DNA of 6,628 nucleotides from Candidatus Limnocylindria bacterium (GTDB lineage: Bacteria > Chloroflexota > Limnocylindria > QHBO01), in contig JASLBU010000119.1 of the NCBI GenBank assembly GCA_030146365.1, forward strand, positions 1 to 6,628. The letters run 5' to 3'. Of this stretch, positions 1 to 6,154 are shown in pieces; the stretch's first letter is position 1; each line of letters begins with the position of its first letter. A program made the translations under genes and the position numbers. Below the pieces are notes generated by a model. The model was not told the origin of the DNA. It was given only the letters and a program-made list of their open reading frames with translations, and did not search any database.

Positions 1-99
1 CGCGTGATCTGGACCGGCCGATCCGACCGTTACTCGGACCTGCGATCGCTCGACACCGTGAACCCGGCCCGGGTGGAGATGAGCTTCATCGGCGGATAG
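1..99 (+). CDS. C-terminal end of an unidentified protein (partial)
   Basis: The first reading frame is open from the window edge for 32 codons and ends at TAG (97-99). Nearly all codons (28 of 32) end in G or C, as in the clear genes of this window, which supports it as a real coding tail. The visible end contains Trp, several Arg/Asp residues and finishes in EMSFIGG. I do not recognise the family, and no domain can be named from so short a piece. It converges on the xdhC-like gene with only 24 bp between the two stop codons, and I see no hairpin with a T-run there. It could still be a chance open frame. Confidence 0.5.
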   Translation, partial: RVIWTGRSDRYSDLRSLDTVNPARVEMSFIGG

Positions 100-123
100 G
101 GCGCCACGCGAGCCTGCGCGCGG

Positions 124-1140
124 CTACCAGTGGATCGGTCCGGGGCGGTCACGAAGCGACGCTCCCGGCCGCCCATGGAGGACGGCCAGGATCTCGGCGA
201 CGATCGCGGTCGCGACTTGCTCCGAGCCATCGGCGCCGATGTCGAGCCCGGCCGGCGCGTGGAGCGCGGCCGTATCGGCATCCGAGAGCGTGGCGCGGAG
301 CTCGCCGAGCAGCCGCTCGGTGCGATCGCGCGGCCCGAGCACGCCGAGGTAGCGGACCCCGCGATCCAGGAACGAGGCGAGGAATGCGGCGTCGCGCAGG
401 TAGTCGTGGCTCATGACCACGACGGCGCTCCACTCGCCTGCCCCGGTCGCTTCGCCCGCGTGGGAGGCATCGGCGCTCAGCATCCTGGCTCCCCGCAGCC
501 GATCCGCCGAGAGGCGCCCGCGCCGCGGGTCGACGACATCCACCCGCCACCCCTGCCGCAGCCCTGCGGACACCAGCGGAGCGGCATCGGGCCCGGCACC
601 GCAGACCACCAGGTGGAGCGGCGGCAGGATCGTGTCGAGGACCCGGTCGCCGATGACGGCCGGCCGCCCGTGCGCGACGGCGATCGCGGCACGCTCGCCC
701 AGGCCGCTTGCCTCCGCCGCTCCCAGCCGGCGGCGCTCGCCGTCCAGACCGGTGAGCAGGTAGCTGGGGGTGCCGGCGCGCGCCGCGACCAGCGCGTCGA
801 CCGTCTCGGCCGCGAGAGTCGGTGGCTCCGCGAGCAGGTCGATCGCGCCCCGGCAGCCGAGGCCCAGGCCCCACAGCTCGTCTCCCTCGGCCGAGTGGTC
901 GATGGTGAGGAGCAGCGGCACGTCGCGCACGATCGCCTCGCGGGCCAGGCGGGCCGCCTCATCCTCGAGGCAGCCGCCACTGATGAGCCCGACGGGCGGC
1001 CCCTCCACCGGCACCAGCAGCCGGGCGCCGGGACGCCGGTAGGACGACCCGCGGACGGCCACGACGGTGGCCAGCGCCATCGGCACACCGCGGTCCCGAA
1101 GCGCGGCCGCGGCCCGCAGTAGCTCGTCGAGCTCGCTCAC
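124..1140 (-). CDS. XdhC/CoxI-family molybdoenzyme maturation protein
   Basis: The 338-residue product has both halves of the XdhC/CoxI family. The N-terminal XdhC_CoxI domain (about residues 8-80) contains SGGCLE at 54-59. It is followed by GLGLGCRG (91-98), a family signature. The C-terminal Rossmann-like domain (about 175-322) has VVCGAG (178-183), VVVMSHDYLRD (240-250), YLGVLGPRDR (264-273) and HAPAGLDIGA (294-303). Family members bind molybdenum cofactor in the cytoplasm, help its sulfuration and insert it into xanthine dehydrogenase- or CO dehydrogenase-type hydroxylases. No such hydroxylase is in the window, so the client enzyme is unknown. The start is GTG at 1138-1140; the next Met (residue 21) would cut the N-terminal domain. 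No strong Shine-Dalgarno is visible. The gene starts 9 bp after the hydrolase stop, so it is probably the last gene of a three-gene operon and translationally coupled. Confidence 0.93.
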   Translation of the reverse strand: MSELDELLRAAAALRDRGVPMALATVVAVRGSSYRRPGARLLVPVEGPPVGLISGGCLEDEAARLAREAIVRDVPLLLTIDHSAEGDELWGLGLGCRGAIDLLAEPPTLAAETVDALVAARAGTPSYLLTGLDGERRRLGAAEASGLGERAAIAVAHGRPAVIGDRVLDTILPPLHLVVCGAGPDAAPLVSAGLRQGWRVDVVDPRRGRLSADRLRGARMLSADASHAGEATGAGEWSAVVVMSHDYLRDAAFLASFLDRGVRYLGVLGPRDRTERLLGELRATLSDADTAALHAPAGLDIGADGSEQVATAIVAEILAVLHGRPGASLRDRPGPIHW

Positions 1141-1149
1141 CGGCCGATG

Positions 1150-1995
1150 CTAGCGGCCCGACACCTCGTCGAGGAACCGGCGCAGCACGCGGTTGAATCG
1201 CTCCGGGTGCTCCAGGTTCATCATGTGTGCCGAGGCGAACTCCTCGTAGCGAGCGCCCGGCACGGCGTCGGCCAGGTGCCGCATGCTGCCCTGAGTTCCG
1301 GGATCGTCGACCGTGCCGTTCATCACGAGGAGCGGCGCGCGAAGCTCCCCGAGCCGGGAGTTGGCGGGCGGGTCGAGCGGCTGGGGCGTGCCCTCCACCT
1401 TCTCGGCCTGGTAGTTCGACAGGATCCAGCCGTGCACGCGGGCGCGCAGCGCGGGGTCCACCCGGTCTGACGGCTGTCCGGGCCCGTCCACCCAGTACTT
1501 CGTCTCCCATTCGCTGATTGCGGCCCAGTCCTTCGCCTTCCACGCCCTTTCCGGCTCCTCCCACGTGGCCGGGTCGGCCTCGTCGGGGTCCTCGTAGCCG
1601 CCGACGCCGCCGCCCGCGACCGTCAGGGACCGCACCCGTTCCGGTGACGCGATCGCGAAGTCGAGCGCGATCTGCCCGCCGCGCGAGAGCCCCACGAGGT
1701 GCGCGGACTCCTCGCCGAGATGGTCGAGCAGCGCGGCGATGTCGGCGCGGTTCGAGAACTCGACGGCCTCGGTCTCCGTGTCGCCGAACCCGCGCGTGTC
1801 GTAGCGGATGACGCGGTACACGTCCCGCAGCGCGTCGGCCTGCGCATCCCACATCTGCCGATTCGCGACGCCGGCGTGGATGAACAGCACCGCCGGCCCG
1901 GTGCCGTCGGCCTCGTAGGCGATCCTGGCTCCGTTGGTCTCGAGGTATTCGGTCATGCGCCGATGCTGGACGTGCAACATGACGAGCCGTGTCAT
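1150..1995 (-). CDS. Alpha/beta hydrolase
   Basis: This is a 281-residue alpha/beta-hydrolase-fold protein of the usual length. The oxyanion-hole strand is FIHAG (38-42), followed by a Trp-Asp pair (49-50) common in this group. The nucleophile elbow is GLSRG (102-106) with Ser104. The acid is probably Asp230 or Asp231 in MNGTVDD. The catalytic base is His257 in ASAHMMNLEHPERF, where Ala replaces the usual Gly before His. These features resemble the 3-oxoadipate enol-lactonase/haloperoxidase-like branch, but the substrate cannot be read from sequence. There is no signal peptide or membrane segment, so it is likely cytoplasmic. The start at 1995 gives an ATGA overlap with the stop of the upstream oxidase gene. 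The alternative ATG at 1956 (MTEYLETNG, residue 14) matches the family N-terminus better. Neither has a clear Shine-Dalgarno; the overlap made me prefer 1995. Confidence 0.92.
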   Translation of the reverse strand: MTRLVMLHVQHRRMTEYLETNGARIAYEADGTGPAVLFIHAGVANRQMWDAQADALRDVYRVIRYDTRGFGDTETEAVEFSNRADIAALLDHLGEESAHLVGLSRGGQIALDFAIASPERVRSLTVAGGGVGGYEDPDEADPATWEEPERAWKAKDWAAISEWETKYWVDGPGQPSDRVDPALRARVHGWILSNYQAEKVEGTPQPLDPPANSRLGELRAPLLVMNGTVDDPGTQGSMRHLADAVPGARYEEFASAHMMNLEHPERFNRVLRRFLDEVSGR

Positions 1996-3353
1996 GTACC
2001 GAAGATCACGCCGGGGTTGAGGATGCCGGCAGGATCCCAGGCGTCCTTGATGGCCCGCATGGCAGCCACCGCAGCGGGGCCACGGTCGCGCCGCAGCCAC
2101 CGGACCTTCGCCGTCCCGATGCCGTGCTCGGCCGAGATGCTGCCGCCGAGGGACACGACCAGCTCCAGCACGGCATCGTCCACGGCGTCGTCGTCGGGGT
2201 CCGGTCCCAGGATGTTGACGTGGACGTTGCCGTCACCGACGTGGCCGTAGGAGAGCGTCCTGGCTGCCGGGTCCACGGCCGCGACGGCCGCCGGAACGCG
2301 CTCGATGAGCTCCGCATAGCGTGCCACCGGGACCGAGACGTCCAGTTTGTGCGGAATGCCCTCCGCGTTCACCGCTTCGGTGTGCCGCTCGCGCAGCTGC
2401 CACAGCCGGTGACGCCCCGCGGGGTCGCTGGCGATCGCGGCGGCGTCCTCGTCGATCTCGGCCGCGGCGAGGGCGGCGATGAGCTCGTCAGCGGGATCGC
2501 CGACGTCCGAGCCGGCCTCGACCAGCAGGTAAGCGGGGCGTCGTCCCGCAAATGGCGGTGCCACGGCGGCGTGGCGCATCACCAGCTCGAGCCCGGCGTC
2601 CGTGAACAGCTCGAGGGCAAGGACCGATGCCAGGTTCCGTCGGAGCGCGGCGGACGCGCGGACTGCGCTGCCGACATCCGCGAACCCGGCCACGGCCACC
2701 GCGCGATGCGCCAGGCGCGCCACGAGGCGGAGCCGGACGCGGGTGATGACGGCGAGCGTTCCCTCGGAGCCCGCCAGCAGCCCGCCGAGGTCGTAGCCGG
2801 TGTTGTCCTTCGGCATGCCGGGCAGGCGTCGCAGAACGGAGCCGTCCGCGCGGACCGCCTCGAAGCCGAGCACCTGGCGGCGCATCGGGCCGTGGCGAAG
2901 CACGTTCACGCCCCCGGCGTTGGTGGCCACCATGCCGCCGACCGTGGCCGATTCGCGGGCACCCAGGTCGACGCCGACGTCCCAACCAACGGCGCGCGCG
3001 GCGGCCTGGACGGCGGCCAGCGTGGCGCCCGCCCCGGCGGTGAGCTCGCCGGCGTCCGCATCGACGTCCTCGATGGCCGACAGCCGCAGGGTGGAGAGCA
3101 CGACCTCCCCATCGCGCGGCACCGACCCGCCGACCAGTCCGGTGTTGCCGCCCTGCGGCACGACGCCAACGCCGGCGTCCGCGCACGCACGCAGCACCGA
3201 GCCAACCTCATCGGCCGATGCGGGCCGCGCCACCGCCAACGCGGTGCCGGTGAATCGGCGTGTCCAGTCGGTCTCGTATCCGGCGCGAAGCGATGGGTCC
3301 AGCAGCAGGTGGCGCTCGCCGACGGTGGCTCGGAGGTCGTCGAGGAGGCTCAT
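1992..3353 (-). CDS. FAD-linked D-2-hydroxyacid dehydrogenase/oxidase (GlcD/D2HGDH-like)
   Basis: This 453-residue protein belongs to the FAD_binding_4 / FAD-oxidase C family (glycolate oxidase subunit GlcD, D-lactate dehydrogenase, D-2-hydroxyglutarate dehydrogenase). The FAD-binding half (about 30-210) has the PP-loop PQGGNTGLVGGSVP (66-79), a second flavin contact GARESATVGGMVATNAGG (131-148) and KDNTGYDLGGLLAGSEGTL (182-200). The C-terminal half has HVGDGNVHVN (371-380), SAEHGIGTAK (407-416) and the terminal DPAGILNPG. His371, His378 and Glu409 match the metal/substrate site of the D-2-hydroxyglutarate branch. It oxidises a D-2-hydroxyacid to the 2-oxoacid; the exact substrate and electron acceptor are unknown. 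No GlcE- or GlcF-like partner is seen in the window. ATG at 3351-3353 was chosen because homology begins near it; upstream extension is Arg/Pro-rich and runs over the divergent gene. It is the first gene of the leftward operon. Confidence 0.93.
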   Translation of the reverse strand: MSLLDDLRATVGERHLLLDPSLRAGYETDWTRRFTGTALAVARPASADEVGSVLRACADAGVGVVPQGGNTGLVGGSVPRDGEVVLSTLRLSAIEDVDADAGELTAGAGATLAAVQAAARAVGWDVGVDLGARESATVGGMVATNAGGVNVLRHGPMRRQVLGFEAVRADGSVLRRLPGMPKDNTGYDLGGLLAGSEGTLAVITRVRLRLVARLAHRAVAVAGFADVGSAVRASAALRRNLASVLALELFTDAGLELVMRHAAVAPPFAGRRPAYLLVEAGSDVGDPADELIAALAAAEIDEDAAAIASDPAGRHRLWQLRERHTEAVNAEGIPHKLDVSVPVARYAELIERVPAAVAAVDPAARTLSYGHVGDGNVHVNILGPDPDDDAVDDAVLELVVSLGGSISAEHGIGTAKVRWLRRDRGPAAVAAMRAIKDAWDPAGILNPGVIFGT

Positions 3354-3415
3354 GCGCCTCGCATCGTAACGGCACGGGGCTTGCGATCCGGTGCGAGCAG
3401 GAGGTGGACCCCCAT
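3354..3415. promoter_or_regulatory. Divergent intergenic region between the oxidase operon and the BON gene
   Basis: These 62 bp separate two divergent start codons and must hold or overlap the promoters for both directions. On the minus strand TACGAT (plus coordinates 3363-3368) fits a TAnnnT -10 box and would place transcription start only a few bases before the oxidase ATG, i.e. nearly leaderless. No good -35 hexamer lies 16-18 bp upstream of it. On the plus strand I see no convincing -10 box. The promoter assignment is inference from position and one weak match. Confidence 0.35.
3399..3405 (+). promoter_or_regulatory. Shine-Dalgarno site of the BON-domain gene
   Basis: AGGAGGT lies 10 nt before the ATG at 3416. 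This near-perfect site decides the start: the frame stays open upstream to 3260, but that extension overlaps the divergent oxidase gene. Confidence 0.8.
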
Positions 3416-3886
3416 ATGACGTTTCGAGACGAGGATCGGCTGCCACTGCCGTCCGAGGACGGAGGCGACCTGCTGAACGAGCCCCCCGAGGGCATGACCG
3501 ACGACCCGCTGGTCGCCACCGAGGAAGGCGTTCCATGGAACCCGCCGACGGACCGCGTCCTCAGCGAGCCTCGAGAGGGCAACGCCGGGCCGGACGTCGC
3601 GGGCACGGACGCGACCGATGCCGGCGAGCTCGAGCGGGCCGATGCCATCCAGGCCGATGACGGCATCGCCCCGCGCGATGACGAGCTGGGGGCCGACGTG
3701 GTGGAGGCGCTGCGCGCATCCGATGTTCCCGCGGGCGAGCTGATCCGCGTCCGCGTCGAAGGTTCGCGAGTCATCCTCACCGGCGAGGTGGAGTCGGTCG
3801 ACATCCTCGACGAGATTCTCGGCATCGTGGGCGATGTCCCCGGCGTGGACGACGTGGTCGACGAGGTGACGCTCACCGGAGCGTGA
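3416..3886 (+). CDS. Acidic BON-domain protein
   Basis: The 156-residue product has two parts. Residues 1-90 are rich in Asp, Glu, Pro and Gly with no predicted fold (26 acidic against 6 Arg), and include the segment DDPLVATEEGVPWNPPTDRV (29-48). Residues about 91-154 form a single BON domain: a helix (VVEALRAS), the beta strands of LIRVRVEGSRVILTGEV (109-125), then a helix and the terminal VPGVDDVVDEVTL. BON domains in OsmY and related proteins bind phospholipid or other ligands. Here there is no signal peptide or transmembrane segment, so the protein is probably cytoplasmic. The protein has no Lys and no Cys, with about 41 acidic and 10 basic residues. It is the first gene of the rightward group and lies 76 bp before the kinase gene. 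Its function is unknown. Confidence 0.85.
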   Translation: MTFRDEDRLPLPSEDGGDLLNEPPEGMTDDPLVATEEGVPWNPPTDRVLSEPREGNAGPDVAGTDATDAGELERADAIQADDGIAPRDDELGADVVEALRASDVPAGELIRVRVEGSRVILTGEVESVDILDEILGIVGDVPGVDDVVDEVTLTGA

Positions 3887-3903
3887 CCCCGCGCGCCCGG
3901 CGG

Positions 3904-3909
3904 TAGCAT
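3904..3909 (+). promoter_or_regulatory. Candidate -10 box upstream of the histidine kinase
   Basis: TAGCAT within CGGTAGCATG fits TAnnnT, in the 76-bp gap between the BON stop and the kinase ATG. It would start transcription near 3916 and give a leader of about 47 nt. No -35 hexamer is recognisable at the proper distance, so the call is weak and the kinase may equally be read through from the BON gene. Confidence 0.3.
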
Positions 3910-3950
3910 GTGCTGCTCGTGACGCACGCCCCCACGCCGCCAGCCTCACC

Positions 3951-3955
3951 GGAGG
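3951..3955 (+). promoter_or_regulatory. Shine-Dalgarno site of the histidine kinase gene
   Basis: GGAGG lies 7 nt before the ATG at 3963, an ideal distance, and fixes this start. Confidence 0.75.
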
Positions 3956-3962
3956 ACCCCCG

Positions 3963-5228
3963 ATGACCGCGACGCAGCCGACGGAGAGCGGCTCCGCGGC
4001 GGCCGCCGTGGTCGCCGCCGCGGATCGGGAGGAGCTGGCCGCGCTGCGCGAGATCGTCCAGCTGGGCAGCACGGCTCCGACATGGGACGAGCTCATGCAG
4101 CTCATCGTCGACCGCAGCACGGTCGCCATGGCGGCCGAGGTGTGCTCGCTCTACCTCGTCGACCGGGACCGGGTGGTCCTCACGCTGGCGGCCACGAACG
4201 GCGTGGATCGGCAGCACATCGGCGTGGCGCGGCTGGAACTCGGCCAGGGCATCACCGGGCTCGCCGCTGAGTCGCGGGCGGCCGTCGTCAGCACCGACCT
4301 GGCCAACGACCCGCGCTGCGCGTGGATCCGGGGGGTGGACCACGAGCGATTCACGTCGATCCTCGCCGTCCCCCTCGTCGTGCGCGACGTCCTCGTCGGC
4401 GTCCTGAACGTGAAGACCGAGGAACGGCGGGAGTTCACACCGGCCGAGATTCGCCGGCTGTCCACCATCGCTAGCCTGCTCGCGGGAATCGTCGAGCGGC
4501 GACGCCTGCACCTGGACACGGAGGCGCAGCTCGACAGCCTGAGGAGCATCGACCACGCTCGCGCCGAGCTCATCGCGGTCGTCACCCACCAGCTCCGGAC
4601 GCCGCTGGCCGTCGTGCGGGCCTACCTCGACCTGCTGGCCGAGACCGCCGCGCCCCACCATCCCGAGGTCGCCACCTGGCACGACGCGGCAACCGGGCAG
4701 GTGCAGCGGCTGGACGAGCTGGTGAACGCGATCCTCGACACCGTGCGGGCGGATCGCATGCTCACGGTCGACGTGCGCCGCTTCGACGTCGGCGCGGTCA
4801 TCGACGAGGTCCTGACCCGCCTTGCTCCGCTGCTGCGGCGGCATCGGCTCGAGCGCTACGCCGATGGGGCGCGCGCCGCGGTGGGCGACGCCGCACGGCT
4901 CGCCCAGATCCTGGAGCTGCTGCTCGAGAACGCGGCGAAGTACGCGCCGCCCGGCGCCACGATCGTGGTGGCCGACTGGGCGGAGAACGGCGAGGTCCAC
5001 GTCGCGGTCGGCGACGATGGCCCGGGCATTCCTGCCGACCTGCGCGAGAGCGTCTTCGAGCCGTTCGTTCGGCTGGACGACACCGGTCGCGCAGGCGCCG
5101 GCGTGGGGTTGTTTGCCGCTCGCCGCCTGGCGACCGCCATGGGCGGGCGGCTGTGGATCGAGGACAAGCCAGCCGGGGGCAGCCAGTTCGTGACGTCTCT
5201 TCCCAGCGCGGGCGAGCCGAACCGTTGA
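3963..5228 (+). CDS. Soluble GAF-domain sensor histidine kinase
   Basis: This 421-residue protein is a cytoplasmic two-component sensor. A GAF domain spans about residues 40-178 (SLYLVDRDRVVLTLAATNG at 62-80, GQGITGLAAESRAAVVSTD at 94-112, LAVPLVVRDVLVGVLNVKT at 134-152). A charged helical linker (about 178-200) leads to the HisKA dimerisation domain with the phosphoacceptor His209 in VVTHQLRTPLAVV. The HATPase domain shows the N box ENAAKY (322-327, Asn323), the G1 box DDGPGIP (351-357), the F box VFEPF (364-368) and the G2 box GAGVGLF (378-384). No membrane segment or signal peptide is present, so the signal is intracellular or diffusible; GAF domains bind small molecules or haem, but no diagnostic ligand residue is evident. 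It overlaps the response regulator gene by 4 bp, and that regulator is the obvious phosphotransfer partner. Confidence 0.95.
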   Translation: MTATQPTESGSAAAAVVAAADREELAALREIVQLGSTAPTWDELMQLIVDRSTVAMAAEVCSLYLVDRDRVVLTLAATNGVDRQHIGVARLELGQGITGLAAESRAAVVSTDLANDPRCAWIRGVDHERFTSILAVPLVVRDVLVGVLNVKTEERREFTPAEIRRLSTIASLLAGIVERRRLHLDTEAQLDSLRSIDHARAELIAVVTHQLRTPLAVVRAYLDLLAETAAPHHPEVATWHDAATGQVQRLDELVNAILDTVRADRMLTVDVRRFDVGAVIDEVLTRLAPLLRRHRLERYADGARAAVGDAARLAQILELLLENAAKYAPPGATIVVADWAENGEVHVAVGDDGPGIPADLRESVFEPFVRLDDTGRAGAGVGLFAARRLATAMGGRLWIEDKPAGGSQFVTSLPSAGEPNR

Positions 5229-5929
5229 CCGACCCTCTCCGGATCCTGGTGATCGACGACGAGCCGGCCATGGTGGGCGCGGTCGCCGCCCTGGTCGGCA
5301 GCGTCGGCCACCGGGTCAGCGCCGCCTACGACGGACAGGAGGGGCTTCGACGGCACGAGGCGGATCACCCGGACCTCGTCATCCTGGACCTGGCCATGCC
5401 CGGCATGGACGGCATCGCCGTGTGTGCCGAGATCCGCCGGCGCGGAATGACGCCGATCATCGTGCTGTCAGGTGAGGGGCAGGAGGCGGCCAAGGTGGAG
5501 GCCCTCGATGCCGGCGCCGACGACTACGTCACGAAGCCGTTCGGCAAGGACGAGCTGCTGGCGCGCATCCGTGCCGTCGCCCGTCGGCGGCGGGACGGCG
5601 ACGAGGAGGCACCCGTCGGATCGGTGCGGATCGACCACCGCAATCACGAGGCATGGGTGGGCGACCGGCCGCTGCGACTGACGCCGATCGAATTCGCGCT
5701 GCTCGAGGCGCTGGTCGCCGCGCGGGGCGACCTCGTGCCGCATGCCGAGCTGCTCGCCAGCGGCTGGCCGGGCGATCCGGACCCGGACCCGCTGTGGGTC
5801 AAGCCGCACCTGGCGCGTCTGCGGTCGAAGCTCCGTGAGCTGGGCGGGGCCGTGCCGGTGCCGGTCCGCGCGGTGGGCTATCGGCTCACCGAGCCGGCGC
5901 GAACGGCTCATCCGCAGTCGACCGCCTGA
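5225..5929 (+). CDS. OmpR/KdpE-type response regulator
   Basis: This is a 234-residue DNA-binding response regulator. The receiver domain (about 5-120) has the acidic pair Asp11-Asp12, the phosphoacceptor Asp55 in VILDLAMPGMDG, Ser82 in VLSGEG, and Lys104 in YVTKPFG. The stretch ALDAGADDYVTKPFGKDELL (93-112) resembles KdpE. The C-terminal winged helix (about 133-223) has LTPIEFALLEALVAARGDLV (152-171), the recognition-helix region LWVKPHLARLRSKL (190-203) and VRAVGYRL (214-221). It is phosphorylated by the kinase encoded just upstream and then binds DNA as a transcription factor. The start is TTG at 5225, which overlaps the kinase stop as TTGA; the next possible starts lie inside the receiver domain. 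The kinase is not KdpD-like, so a role in potassium control is not implied. Targets are unknown. Confidence 0.95.
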   Translation: MTDPLRILVIDDEPAMVGAVAALVGSVGHRVSAAYDGQEGLRRHEADHPDLVILDLAMPGMDGIAVCAEIRRRGMTPIIVLSGEGQEAAKVEALDAGADDYVTKPFGKDELLARIRAVARRRRDGDEEAPVGSVRIDHRNHEAWVGDRPLRLTPIEFALLEALVAARGDLVPHAELLASGWPGDPDPDPLWVKPHLARLRSKLRELGGAVPVPVRAVGYRLTEPARTAHPQSTA

Positions 5930-5988
5930 GGGACCGGACCCCGTAGGTTGCGGCGGAGGCGGCGCAGGGAGCCTTCTGAGCACGGGAC

Positions 5989-6006
5989 GCAACCGAGCGG
6001 CAACCG
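5989..6006 (+). repeat. Direct repeat of GCAACCG, candidate operator
   Basis: GCAACCG occurs at 5989-5995 and again at 6000-6006, 11 bp apart (one helical turn), ending against the TTGACA box. A third, inverted copy of the GCAACC core lies at 5946-5951. Spacing and position suit an operator for a transcription factor; which factor is unknown. Confidence 0.35.
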
Positions 6007-6037
6007 TTGACAGCGCTGGTACGGTCGACTGCGTAAT
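6007..6037 (+). promoter_or_regulatory. Candidate promoter of the metY leader
   Basis: TTGACA (6007-6012) is a perfect -35 hexamer. With a 19-bp spacer it pairs with CGTAAT (6032-6037, four of six matches), giving a start near 6044. Alternatively the extended -10 box TGGTACGGT (6017-6025) could act without a good -35, giving a start near 6032. The two choices imply different leader-ORF starts. Both are inferred from sequence. Confidence 0.4.
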
Positions 6038-6116
6038 GCACCCCGATCACCACGTCCCGCACTACACCACCATGTGTATGCCCTGGCGGCCCCGCCGCCT
6101 GGAGGACTGCGCCTGA
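6036..6116 (+). CDS. Putative regulatory leader peptide with Met-Cys-Met cluster
   Basis: From ATG 6036 this ORF gives 26 residues. From the internal ATG at 6072 it gives 14 (MCMPWRPRRLEDCA), the typical size of attenuator peptides. Neither ATG has a Shine-Dalgarno; the first could be leaderless if transcription starts near 6032. The codons ATG-TGT-ATG at 6072-6080 place Met and Cys together, and a second Cys (TGC) precedes Ala and the TGA. TGT is the rarer Cys codon in this window (one of seven Cys codons in the full-length genes). The ORF ends 39 nt before a terminator hairpin upstream of a methionine-synthesis gene, which suggests that its translation is the sensor. The N-terminal part of the longer form has four His, but no histidine gene follows. 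No homology is claimed; it could be a chance ORF. Confidence 0.45.
   Translation: MHPDHHVPHYTTMCMPWRPRRLEDCA
6082..6102 (+). promoter_or_regulatory. Hairpin inside the leader ORF
   Basis: GGCGG (6085-6089) pairs with CCGCC (6095-6099) around the loop CCCCG. After one T-T mismatch, two more C-G pairs extend the stem to 6082/6102. It starts just after the Met-Cys-Met codons and contains the segment able to pair with the terminator, so it could hide that segment when it forms. Confidence 0.5.
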
Positions 6117-6154
6117 GCGCCGCGTGACCCACGCACCCGTTCAGGACTGATCGG

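Noticed and set aside
100..123. A bidirectional terminator between the convergent genes
   Set aside because: The 24 bp hold only short GC complementarities and no T- or A-run.
130..1122. A 330-codon plus-strand open frame opposite the xdhC-like gene
   Set aside because: Shadow of the minus-strand gene, whose XdhC motifs are clear on both domains.
3260..3415. Upstream extension of the BON gene by 52 codons
   Set aside because: It overlaps the divergent oxidase start, is Arg/Gly-rich unlike the acidic protein, and the AGGAGGT site supports ATG 3416.
1989..3419. A 476-codon plus-strand open frame opposite the oxidase gene
   Set aside because: It is the antisense shadow of a well-conserved FAD enzyme in GC-rich DNA; its product is Arg/Gly/Ala-rich and shows no domain.
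3873..5000. A 375-codon minus-strand open frame opposite the kinase gene
   Set aside because: The plus strand encodes an intact GAF-HisKA-HATPase protein here, and the antisense product has no recognisable motif.
5946..5994. The GGTTGCG/CGCAACC inverted repeat as a terminator of the regulator gene
   Set aside because: The stem is 7 bp with a 35-nt loop and no T-run; it is better read as possible operator half-sites.
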